DNA of 28,000 nucleotides from an uncultured Erysipelotrichaceae bacterium (GTDB lineage Bacteria; Bacillota_I; Bacilli_A; RF39; UBA660), in assembly GCA_902768065.1 (NCBI GenBank), contig CACXJP010000017.1:1-28000 (forward strand), written 5' to 3'. The notes below the pieces were generated by a model that worked only from the letters and a program-made list of their open reading frames with translations, did no database searches and was not told the DNA's origin. Made by a program: the position numbers and the translations under genes. Below, piece after piece: positions 1 to 7,185 of this stretch (positions are counted from its first letter, which is position 1; every line of letters begins with the position of its first letter).

Positions 1-11
1 AATTACATAAT

Positions 12-59
12 AAAAATCAAGGGTCTAGATGAACTCACTAAAGTTCGCCCTTGATTTTT
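12..59. terminator. Hairpin, probable terminator of a gene left of the window
   Basis: A 12-bp perfect inverted repeat (AAAAATCAAGGG at 12-23, CCCTTGATTTTT at 48-59) encloses a loop that can itself pair (GAACT at 31-35 with AGTTC near 42-46). The right arm ends in a T-run. It is most likely a rho-independent terminator for a plus-strand gene ending before position 1. The A-run on the left side would also let it work in the other direction. Confidence 0.6.
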
Positions 60-69
60 CCTTTTTATA

Positions 70-97
70 TGATGTCTCCTATTTGGGGTTCACATCA
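70..97 (+). mobile_element. Possible right terminal repeat of an IS3-family element
   Basis: Read on the minus strand the segment begins TGATGTGAACCCC and continues AAATAGGAGACATCA. IS3-family ends (IS150-like subgroup) commonly have the form TG...CCCC-AAA-AG-GACA, so this resembles a right end with the element lying to the left. The hairpin at 12-59 would then be the transposase terminator. The transposase itself is outside the window and no target duplication can be checked here, so this rests on resemblance of one short repeat. Confidence 0.3.
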
Positions 98-133
98 AAA
101 CAGTTCCTTTTTTTTAATAATTATAAATGATAA

Positions 134-163
134 AATAAGAGACTATAATTATAGTCTCTTATT
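134..163 (-). terminator. Perfect palindrome overlapping the stop codon of the giant gene
   Basis: Positions 134-148 (AATAAGAGACTATAA) are the exact reverse complement of 149-163. They form a 13-bp stem with an AATT tip. The minus-strand stop codon (149-151) lies inside it. Downstream on the minus strand the sequence is only moderately T-rich, so termination strength is uncertain. Confidence 0.6.
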
Positions 164-3100
164 ATCTTCATCAACATTTATGTGCTTAAGTGAATTTAAG
201 TATTCTTGACATGCTTTAGCCATTTTCTTATATCCTGTCTCATTCATATTATTTTCTATAAAATTATCATGTATGTATTTTCCATCTCTTGCTGAAAAAA
301 GATTTTCACCAAAATCCCATATTTGATATTTTTTCTTAAACTCTTTAAATGGAATAAGACATCCATTCTTATCAAAGGCTACAGCTAGAAAACTTCGACA
401 AGCTTGTACAAAAGATCCGCCATTTTGTAGTATCCAATTCTCAACTCCAATACCACCAATACCACCTTGTTCAGCATCTGTTCTACGTGGTTTGTAAGCA
501 TTTACATCAGGATCTTTTAATATCTTTTTAGCTAATATTATATTAGATACAACATACTTGTATTGATCTGGATATAGTCTCTTGATAGTTTCTAAACGAT
601 CTCTTAAGCATTCATCAGAAGAGTATCTAACTTTATTAGTCTTGACCCCAAATGAAATATCAATATCTACAACTGTATCATCATCGATTTTAACTTTTTT
701 AAATCTTAGATCACCCTTATCAGTAGTTATACAACCTTCCATATGATACTTACTAAGTTTTTCTTTGATTTTATCTTTAAGTTTTTCTAATAAACTAGGA
801 TTTCTCATAATTTCAGCATCTAATCTCATAAAGAAATCAAAGTCACCATCATAAGGAACATTTGTATATCTTCCAGTAGAACCTGTATCAATAAAATCCG
901 CTGACTTATCACTTAAATCACTATTAAGGCTATAATAAATACCAATTCCTAATTCTTCTAAGGCTTCCTTAATTATTTCATTAATTCTTCCTCTTTTACT
1001 AATAGTATCATTAGTAGCATCCTCAGTTAATGTACCTGCAATTTCTTCTACTTCAGGAGTAACTAATTCATCTGATAAAACATAACTATTTTCACCATAG
1101 TAGCTTAATCCTTGCGTCTTTTCTCTTAAAGCCTTAAATTCTTCTTTAGTAAAGATTAATCTACCACTGAAATCTATAACCGGAATATAATAACCATTTC
1201 TTGCTATCTCAAATTTAATTGTTTGTAGTTCATCATGACTACTTGTATCATCATCAATATAGTTTACATTACCATTTTCATCATATGGTTCATCTGGATT
1301 AATGGTTCTTCTTTCTTTAAATAAAATACAATCAACATCTGCTAAAGAAATACCAGTTCTAGCACCCCAATGAGTTTCATAACCACTAGCTCCAATATGA
1401 GTTCCAAAAACCTCTACTTTACGTGGATCGTATTCAGCACCAGTAAGATTACCATCCTTATCTCTCGTGATATTTAAATTTGGATTATCCTTTCTCATAA
1501 TTACATATATATTGCCAAACCCAAATCCAGTTGGTGTACCTTCAATTGCATCATATATAGAATCAGGATTTGTAACCATAGTTAAATCTACATCTAATGG
1601 TGTCGTATCAGACTTACTAGTACCAAGGAATACACCTAAGTGTTCTTTACTAAAATTACCGGTACCAAGAGATCCACTAAGAGAATCCAAATATCCAATA
1701 CCTCTTACAAAATCTCCTTCTCTAAATCTAAATACACCATCACTTTTTTCTAATTCTTCTAGGAATTTATTAGCTCTCTCACCTTGTTCTTTTTGCGAAT
1801 TCAAAATAATTTTCTTCAACTCATCAAATGAGTCTATTCCAGCAGTATGACAAAATGATCTTACAATTCGATCTTTTAATTCATACCTTTTGGTTTCTTT
1901 AAATTTATCACTTAGTATCTTTAATTTATCAATAAGTGATAAATCATCAAAATTGATTTCATCACTATTATTATGTTTTGTATTTTGATATAAAATTTCA
2001 AGATGACTAACAAATATTTCTAGCTTTTCAATTTCTTCCTCAGATAATTCATTTAAATTGAAATTATTTTCTTGTAATAATACATATAGCTTATTTCCAA
2101 TTTCGATATCATTCAAATAATCCAATAAGCTTTTCTCACCAGATTTACAGGAAATTCTTAATAAATCATTAAATATAATCATTAATCTTTTTTCATCATT
2201 AGATGAATGTAACCCTATTTTTGGAAGTGATTCATCTTTTAATTCTGGAGCAACTCTACTATTTTCATTGAAACTAAAATGACTAACATCAGATAGATTA
2301 GGATATAAAATTTTGAAACACAAGAACATTTTTCCACATAGTGGTAAGTTGTTTTTCAAGAAAACATCCTCAATTTTTTCCAAATTTGTCAATGGATCAT
2401 CGGTATTCAACAACTGAGTAACTAATGTTTCCCTAAATGAATATAGTTCTATAGCATTAGAATATTCTAGTCTTGTTAATACTTCGGATATACAATCAAC
2501 TTTCTCAATATTAAGATTATCGCCATATTTTTTAAGATACTCAATAAATTTTTCTTTCAATTTTATATCATTTATCTTAGAATAGGCAGATATTACTTTT
2601 AGTCTGTTATGATTAGCAACTTTTACATTTTCTTCAACGCTAAACAATAACATAACCCAAGATAAATGTTCTGGAAATCCACAAGCAATATTTGTATTAC
2701 CAAATTTATCCATCAGTTCGGAATCATTTTCAAAATCTTCCAAGCTAAATTCTCTATTATAGAATTTTTTACGTATCTCATCTGGTAGTTTTTCATCTAG
2801 GAATAGAGAAGGATTATTGTTTTTAAAATGAGTTGGCATATTTTCATCATATTTCATTTTACCATCGGTAATAGCTTTTAATATTGAGTTGTCTAGTTCA
2901 TCTAAGAAATCATCTTTTGAAAAACCGTGATCAAAAGTAAATGATGAGAGTTTATTACCTTCATAGGCTCTTTCAATATATTTTCCATATATTAGCATTA
3001 CATCAAAAGCTTCTTCCTCTCCAAATATCATCCTAGCAGCTTTAGAAATATTTATATCAACTTCATTATTTTTATTATTTCTATACCAAGAATAGTATTC

Positions 3101-4726
3101 ATCTTTTTTTATCTTAACCGGCATATATTTAAATACGACTTCTAAATCAACTTCTTTTAAATATTTAATACATTCAGGATGACTCAAAATGTATTCTGAA
3201 TTAATTTCTCTATTATAAAATGCTTCTTTTAATTCACTAGGTGCATCTTCACTTAGAAATAAAGAAGGATATTCTTCTTTAAAACTTTTAGGTATTCTTT
3301 CAGGATATTTAACCGATTTTTCAATAATTATCCTTGCAGTAGACTTATTAATTCTACTTTTGACTTTGTTAATATCATCAGATTTATAAAAAACAGTTTC
3401 AAGAGATGTATTATAATTTATTATATTTCTATCAAAAGCAATATCCAAAAAATCACAATATTCAACAACAAAATTAATTGCTTCATCATAATCACTGATT
3501 TGAATAAGATACTCATACAAATTTATATAGTCATAGTTATTATCTATCCTAATCTCTTTTGCTTTAAAGCATGAACTTAAATCTTTCCCTGTTAAATATT
3601 GAATATATTCAGGGTGCTCAGCTAGTGCTTTTGGTGTAATAGATTTGGTATAAAAAAGCTTTTGCAATTCTTCAGGTGCTTCCTCAGAAATAAACAATTC
3701 AGAATTTCTATTTCTAAATTCTCCAGTCATTGTTCTATAATCAGGAGCTTTATCCACATAGTTCCAATCACTAGGACCAAAAACAATCATTCTTCTCATT
3801 GCTTCATAAAATTCATCTTTTGTATAAGGTGCTTTAACATAATTTCCATCTTCATCATAGTATTTTCTAGTATATATAGATCTATTTGGATTATGCTCAT
3901 TACCAGCATAATGCATATACATATTAAACATTAATTTGAGCATTTCACAATTATTATTTGTGAAGAAATTTCCACACTCATTATCAAAATCAACAACATT
4001 TTTAATTCCATACTCATTAATAAATCTTAATACATGATAATCAAGAAAGGCTTGAAATGGAATAGGGGAATCAAAAATATAATCTTCAGGCAATGCTTCA
4101 AGTTCTTTAATTAAATCTTCAGGGACATTATCATAATTAAACCTACTTAAATATTCTCCTAAAGAAACATACTTAAATAATTTTTTGTATTCATCATTTG
4201 TTATTCTAACATTTGAATTATTATTTTCATCATTTTCAGCAGCACCAGCAGCACCAGCAACAAAATTTAAAATATAATTAGCATATTTAGTTTCAAATTC
4301 TTTCTCTTCCTCTTCAGTCTTAACTGAACTAAATTCATCAATTATTCTATAGATTTCTTTGTTATCTATCATTTTGTTTCTCATTAAAATATATAACAAC
4401 CAATCATATTTTGACATAAATTTTTTTAAAGTCTCATCAGTGATAGATTCTGAATTATCTCTATCATGTATTAGGCAGTAACTCAAATCTTTTTCTTTAA
4501 AGGTTTTCCAATGGTATATCATTTGTACAAGAGAAAGCTCACCTCTATTAAAACTAAAAAGGTAATTCTTTCTAGCAAAGTCTTCATCTTCTAGACGTGG
4601 CACCTCAACAAGTCTCTCAGAATATATTTCTTTCATCTCATCACAATAATCATTTGGACATATCATATTTTTAACCATTTCATATAAACTACGATTTAAA
4701 TCTTTAGAATCTGAATCTATTTGCAT
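149..4726 (-). CDS. Giant multidomain protein with a C-terminal archaeal-CCA/OAS-like nucleotidyltransferase domain
   Basis: This 1525-aa protein has no signal peptide or clear membrane helix, so it is probably cytoplasmic. Residues ~1281-1297 hold the pol-beta nucleotidyltransferase signature: GSTGR, then the Asp pair in DFDFF; a third acidic site, VDIDISFG, is near 1355. Residues ~1420-1440 (GGIGGIGVENWI, then GGSF) resemble the tail-domain motif of class I (archaeal-type) CCA-adding and OAS-like enzymes. It is therefore likely to transfer nucleotides, but the substrate is unknown. Upstream lie three repeats about 150 residues apart (cores near 343, 487 and 639), an Ala/Gly-Asn linker near 155-175, and a central domain (~990-1215) with motifs SDTTPLDVDL, WGARTG and EIARNGYYIPV that I do not recognise; an ADP-ribosyltransferase-like fold is only a guess. 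The ATG has a weak ribosome site, 32 bp after a 57-aa gene, so translation may be coupled. Confidence 0.7.
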   Translation of the reverse strand: MQIDSDSKDLNRSLYEMVKNMICPNDYCDEMKEIYSERLVEVPRLEDEDFARKNYLFSFNRGELSLVQMIYHWKTFKEKDLSYCLIHDRDNSESITDETLKKFMSKYDWLLYILMRNKMIDNKEIYRIIDEFSSVKTEEEEKEFETKYANYILNFVAGAAGAAENDENNNSNVRITNDEYKKLFKYVSLGEYLSRFNYDNVPEDLIKELEALPEDYIFDSPIPFQAFLDYHVLRFINEYGIKNVVDFDNECGNFFTNNNCEMLKLMFNMYMHYAGNEHNPNRSIYTRKYYDEDGNYVKAPYTKDEFYEAMRRMIVFGPSDWNYVDKAPDYRTMTGEFRNRNSELFISEEAPEELQKLFYTKSITPKALAEHPEYIQYLTGKDLSSCFKAKEIRIDNNYDYINLYEYLIQISDYDEAINFVVEYCDFLDIAFDRNIINYNTSLETVFYKSDDINKVKSRINKSTARIIIEKSVKYPERIPKSFKEEYPSLFLSEDAPSELKEAFYNREINSEYILSHPECIKYLKEVDLEVVFKYMPVKIKKDEYYSWYRNNKNNEVDINISKAARMIFGEEEAFDVMLIYGKYIERAYEGNKLSSFTFDHGFSKDDFLDELDNSILKAITDGKMKYDENMPTHFKNNNPSLFLDEKLPDEIRKKFYNREFSLEDFENDSELMDKFGNTNIACGFPEHLSWVMLLFSVEENVKVANHNRLKVISAYSKINDIKLKEKFIEYLKKYGDNLNIEKVDCISEVLTRLEYSNAIELYSFRETLVTQLLNTDDPLTNLEKIEDVFLKNNLPLCGKMFLCFKILYPNLSDVSHFSFNENSRVAPELKDESLPKIGLHSSNDEKRLMIIFNDLLRISCKSGEKSLLDYLNDIEIGNKLYVLLQENNFNLNELSEEEIEKLEIFVSHLEILYQNTKHNNSDEINFDDLSLIDKLKILSDKFKETKRYELKDRIVRSFCHTAGIDSFDELKKIILNSQKEQGERANKFLEELEKSDGVFRFREGDFVRGIGYLDSLSGSLGTGNFSKEHLGVFLGTSKSDTTPLDVDLTMVTNPDSIYDAIEGTPTGFGFGNIYVIMRKDNPNLNITRDKDGNLTGAEYDPRKVEVFGTHIGASGYETHWGARTGISLADVDCILFKERRTINPDEPYDENGNVNYIDDDTSSHDELQTIKFEIARNGYYIPVIDFSGRLIFTKEEFKALREKTQGLSYYGENSYVLSDELVTPEVEEIAGTLTEDATNDTISKRGRINEIIKEALEELGIGIYYSLNSDLSDKSADFIDTGSTGRYTNVPYDGDFDFFMRLDAEIMRNPSLLEKLKDKIKEKLSKYHMEGCITTDKGDLRFKKVKIDDDTVVDIDISFGVKTNKVRYSSDECLRDRLETIKRLYPDQYKYVVSNIILAKKILKDPDVNAYKPRRTDAEQGGIGGIGVENWILQNGGSFVQACRSFLAVAFDKNGCLIPFKEFKKKYQIWDFGENLFSARDGKYIHDNFIENNMNETGYKKMAKACQEYLNSLKHINVDEDNKRL
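2685..3705 (-). repeat. Three ~150-residue protein repeats inside the giant gene
   Basis: Three cores align by eye: ELFISEEAPEELQKLFY (residue ~343), SLFLSEDAPSELKEAFYNRE (~487) and SLFLDEKLPDEIRKKFYNRE (~639). Each is followed after a short gap by acidic or His-Pro-Glu text and a (D/N)(L/I)...F segment. The spacing of about 145-152 residues indicates a long repeating unit with a ~45-residue conserved core. Such scaffolds usually bind a partner or polymerise. The function here is unknown. Confidence 0.65.
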
Positions 4727-4758
4727 AATAAGTTCAATTGCATTAATATTGTTATAAT

Positions 4759-4932
4759 TTAAGCAATTTTCCTTTCGGGTTCACCTACACATGAAAGAGG
4801 AATCTTGTCTTCCAATTCAAATTCAAAATAGTTTTTTAGAGAAAGACGACAAGCATATATATCTCTCAAAATATACTTAGGAACTTTTAATCTCTTTCCA
4901 AATATTTGTCCTTTTTTATATTTATAATCCAT
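4759..4932 (-). CDS. Small basic protein of 57 aa, first gene of the giant-protein operon
   Basis: The translation begins MDYKYKKGQIFGKRLKVPKY and ends GEPERKIA before a TAA. It starts at an ATG preceded by AGGTGATAATAG, the same ribosome-site style as neighbouring genes, and a good promoter lies just upstream (4958-4986). The first twenty residues are very basic. The centre (ILRDIYACRLSLKNYFEFEL) is amphipathic and could form a helical or DNA/RNA-binding surface. The stop lies 32 bp before the giant gene, so the two are probably co-transcribed and may act together. I do not recognise the family. The evidence for it being real is position, promoter and ribosome site rather than homology. Confidence 0.6.
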   Translation of the reverse strand: MDYKYKKGQIFGKRLKVPKYILRDIYACRLSLKNYFEFELEDKIPLSCVGEPERKIA

Positions 4933-4957
4933 CTATTATCACCTACAATAGCATTTT

Positions 4958-4986
4958 ATCATACCGATATCATAAAAACAAAACAA
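4958..4986 (-). promoter_or_regulatory. Promoter for the 57-aa / giant-protein operon
   Basis: On the minus strand TTGTTT (4986-4981) is followed after exactly 17 bp by TATGAT (4963-4958). Transcription would start near 4951, about 20 nt before the ATG at 4932, leaving room for the AGGTGAT ribosome site. Confidence 0.6.
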
Positions 4987-5002
4987 AAAGCAATTATGAT
5001 GT

Positions 5003-5020
5003 TATAATTATAATAAGGAG
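5003..5020 (+). promoter_or_regulatory. Possible -10 element and ribosome site of the AmmeMemoRadiSam gene
   Basis: TATAAT occurs at 5003-5008 and again at 5009-5014, directly followed by AAGGAG (5015-5020) and, 9 nt on, ATG 5030. No convincing -35 hexamer was found. The AAGGAG decides the start: ATG 5030 is preferred over the TTG at 5027. Confidence 0.4.
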
Positions 5021-5029
5021 TGATAATTG

Positions 5030-5494
5030 ATGAATATACTAGGAAGTTTTATGGTTCCACATCCACCATTAATAATTCCAGAAGTTGGAAGAGGAAGTGA
5101 AGAGCAGGTAAGAAAAACAATAGATTCATATGAGAATATAGCTGATCAAATAGCAAAGTTAAATCCAGAAACAATAATAATATCAAGTCCACATACATTA
5201 TTATTTGAATCATGTTTTTATGTATCAAAAAAGGATAGAATGAAAGGTTCATTTGAAAGATTTAATGCTCCTCAAGTAGAATTTGATGAAGAAATAGACT
5301 TAGATTTGGTAAATGAAATATACAGACTTGGAGAAAAGAAAGGATTTCCAATATATGATTTTGAAGGAGATGACACTGTTGAACTTGATCATGGTACAAT
5401 GGTTCCATTATATTTTATTAAGAAAAAATTACCAAAAACAAAAATAGTAGTTGTAGGGTTATCTAGATTGCCTCGTTATCTAGATTGCCTCTAA
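5030..5494 (+). pseudogene. AmmeMemoRadiSam system protein A, N-terminal half (LigB/Memo-like domain), frameshifted
   Basis: This is the first half of one broken gene. The 154-residue reading frame starts at ATG 5030 behind AAGGAG and encodes the start of a class III extradiol-dioxygenase-like (LigB/Memo) domain: PHPPLIIPEVGRG near the N terminus, SSPHTLL, and ELDHGTMVPL. The His residues are those expected to bind metal in this fold. After the residues VVVGLSR-LP the frame is thrown off by a tandem duplication (5458-5491) and ends with the unrelated residues RYLDCL. Removing one 17-bp copy gives VVVGLSRLPLITNYQF and joins perfectly to the frame starting near 5485, restoring about 450 aa, the normal size of the LigB-AMMECR1 fusion. 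AmmeMemoRadiSam genes are usually linked to a radical-SAM partner, which is not in this window. Whether the product is truncated in the cell or the duplication is an assembly error cannot be told here. Confidence 0.85.
5458..5491 (+). repeat. Exact 17-bp tandem duplication that breaks the reading frame
   Basis: The unit GTTATCTAGATTGCCTC occurs at 5458-5474 and again, without any mismatch, at 5475-5491. Seventeen is not a multiple of three, so the second copy shifts the frame. Deleting either copy restores a continuous LigB-AMMECR1 gene. Confidence 0.95.
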
Positions 5495-6399
5495 TTACCA
5501 ATTATCAATTTGGTATGTTAATAAAAGAAGCAATAGATAATACGAATAAAAAAGTAGTTTTTGTTGCGAGTGGGGATTTATCTCATAAATTACAAGAATA
5601 TGGTCCATATGGTTTTGTTAAAGAGGGACCAGTCTATGATGAAAGAATAATGAATACAATGTCTAGTGCAAATTTTAATGAATTACTCGAATATGATGAA
5701 GATTTTTTATCAGAAGTAGCAGAATGTGGTCATAGAAGTTTTACCATAATGGCTGGAGCATTAGATGGATATGATATTGAGTCTCAACAATTATCTCACG
5801 AGGATGTTACAGGTGTAGGCTATGGTATTTGTACTTTTTACCCAAAAAATGAAAATGAAGAAAGATGCTTTAAGGAAAAGTATTTTATAAGTGAAGATCC
5901 ATGTGTAAATCTTGCGAAGAAATCAATAGAATATTACCTAAGTAATAATTCTTATTTAGATATACCAACAGGATTACCTGATTATATGATTAATGAGACA
6001 GCCGCAGCATTTGTCTCAATCCATAAGTATAATGATTTAAGAGGATGCATCGGAACAATCCTACCTACAAGAGAATCACTTGCAAAAGAAATAATTTATA
6101 ATGCTGTTTCAGCAGCGTTTGAAGATTATCGCTTTATTCCAATAACAAAAGAAGAATTAAATGATCTAGAAATAAATGTTGACGTCTTGAGTAAGCCACA
6201 ACCTGTATCAACAATAGATGAATTAGATCCAAAGAAATATGGAATAATTATAACAGAAGAATTTAAAAGAGGTGTCCTTCTTCCAGATATAGAGGGAGTT
6301 GATACAATAGAACAACAAATAGAGATTGCAAAAAAGAAGGCTGGAATTGTTGATGACGAATACAATATTGAAAAATTTACAGTTATAAGACATAAATAA
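5485..6399 (+). pseudogene. AmmeMemoRadiSam system protein A, C-terminal half (end of LigB domain plus AMMECR1 domain)
   Basis: This is the second half of the broken gene. It opens at a TTG inside the second duplicated copy and has no ribosome site of its own, so it is probably not made as a separate protein unless an internal start such as ATG 5515 is used. The first ~135 residues complete the dioxygenase-like domain (VFVASGDLSHKL, with a further likely metal-binding His, and AECGHRSF). The remainder is an AMMECR1 domain with its hallmark LRGCIGT, the following SAAFEDYRF, and a C-terminal YNIEKFTVIRHK. AMMECR1-containing proteins are conserved across life, but the exact reaction of the bacterial set is unsettled. 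No rho-independent terminator follows; instead there is a short TAATAAA repeat. Confidence 0.85.
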
Positions 6400-6410
6400 T
6401 CACTTAAAAA

Positions 6411-6438
6411 TAATAAATAATAAATAATAAATAATAAA
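6411..6438. repeat. Four copies of the heptamer TAATAAA
   Basis: Four perfect head-to-tail TAATAAA units fill 6411-6438, followed by TAAAATAG. They lie about 30 bp upstream of the extended -10 element for the export cluster. The array could be a length-variable spacer affecting that promoter, or just AT-rich slippage. Confidence 0.85.
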
Positions 6439-6466
6439 TAAAATAGTATACAAAATAAGAAATATT

Positions 6467-6475
6467 TGGTATCAT
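6467..6475 (+). promoter_or_regulatory. Extended -10 promoter of the export cluster
   Basis: TG-G-TATCAT at 6467-6475 fits the extended -10 form TGnTATnAT. Transcription would start near 6482, leaving a leader of about 120 nt. The leader contains a TAGGGAA/TTCCCTA inverted repeat (near 6487-6525) and a 10-codon open frame. Confidence 0.45.
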
Positions 6476-6560
6476 AGAATAGAAAGTAGGGAATAATAAA
6501 AATATTGAAGATAGAATTTCCCTATTTAATTACATTCAAGTAATAAATTATTGGAGCATA

Positions 6561-6593
6561 ATGGGTTTATTTGAACGTAGAAGAAAGGGATGA
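6561..6593 (+). CDS. Possible 10-aa leader peptide ahead of the export cluster
   Basis: ATG 6561 is preceded by TTGGAG (6551-6556) and encodes MGLFERRRKG before a TGA at 6591-6593. The stop region (GGGATGAGG) supplies part of the ribosome site for the next gene, ATG 6603. The peptide is strongly basic. It may be a coupling or attenuation leader, but a frame this short can arise by chance. Confidence 0.25.
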   Translation: MGLFERRRKG

Positions 6594-6602
6594 GGTAAGA
6601 CA

Positions 6603-7124
6603 ATGAAACAAAATAAAAAAGGACTAAGCATTGTATTATTCGCACTAATTGCTGTAATTGTACTTGGCGTAGGATATGCTGCTATCGAAGCTATTAACTT
6701 AACAATTAATGGTAATGCAACAGCAACTCCACAACAAGCAAACTTCTCAGTAAAATTCAGCGCTGATGATGGTGATACTACATCAGAAAATGCAGGTAAC
6801 ATATCAGTAAGTGATTTGAGTGCAAGTTTTGACACAGTAGGATTAACTAAAGCAGGAGATAAAACAACTGTTACATATACAGTAAGGAATTCATCTCCAG
6901 ACTTGAAAGCAAATATAACATTAACTTGTGACCCACAAAGTGGTTATAATACTGAGTATTTTAATAATCCAGTTTGTAAATTTGGAAATGGAACACAAGA
7001 AATTCTATTAGAGGCAGGTGGAATTACAACTGTAACTGTTGAAGTTGAAGTTAAAAAGACACCTATTCTAACAGACCAAACAACACAAGTTGTTGCTAAT
7101 CTAGAAGCAAGTCCAAGAAACTAA
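6603..7124 (+). CDS. Exported TasA/camelysin-like surface protein
   Basis: This 173-aa protein has a short basic N terminus (MKQNKKGLS), one hydrophobic helix at ~8-24 and then GYAAIEAINLTINGNATA, the arrangement of SipW-processed TasA/CalY proteins; cleavage after the Ala of GYA is likely. The mature part is a beta-rich, Thr-rich domain: NFSVKF, a strand ending TVTYTVRNSS, two Cys residues (LTCDP and NPVCKF) that could form a disulfide outside the cell, and a closing strand TVTVEVEVKK. The same order is seen in the proteins at 9673 and 20410. As first gene of the cluster, behind a GAGGTAAG ribosome site, it may be the major subunit. No sortase signal is present. The TasA-like call rests on layout and context, not on strong sequence identity. 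Confidence 0.65.
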   Translation: MKQNKKGLSIVLFALIAVIVLGVGYAAIEAINLTINGNATATPQQANFSVKFSADDGDTTSENAGNISVSDLSASFDTVGLTKAGDKTTVTYTVRNSSPDLKANITLTCDPQSGYNTEYFNNPVCKFGNGTQEILLEAGGITTVTVEVEVKKTPILTDQTTQVVANLEASPRN

Positions 7125-7185
7125 TAAATAAGAATATGTCTAAAGCTCCAAGACAATTAATATTATAAAAGAGGAGTAAGAGAAT

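Noticed and set aside
1467..1850. Plus-strand open frame of 127 codons inside the giant gene
   Set aside because: It is the antisense shadow of the 1525-aa frame, has no ribosome site and encodes a Ser/Leu/Pro-rich, non-globular peptide.
3662..3934. Plus-strand open frame of 90 codons
   Set aside because: Antisense of the giant gene, with an Ile/Phe/His-rich composition typical of the complement of AT-rich coding DNA.
4211..4262. GCAGCACCAGCA-type triplet repeat in the giant gene as a functional DNA repeat
   Set aside because: It simply encodes an Ala-Gly linker next to an Asn-rich stretch, in frame, in a probable interdomain region.
149..4932. CBASS or other cyclic-oligonucleotide defence operon
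   Set aside because: The nucleotidyltransferase motifs are present, but no effector (patatin, SAVED/CARF nuclease, membrane effector) or ancillary Cap gene lies beside it.
5458..5494. Programmed ribosomal frameshift between the two halves of the AmmeMemoRadiSam gene
   Set aside because: There is no slippery heptamer or stimulatory structure, and the exact 17-bp duplication explains the shift fully.
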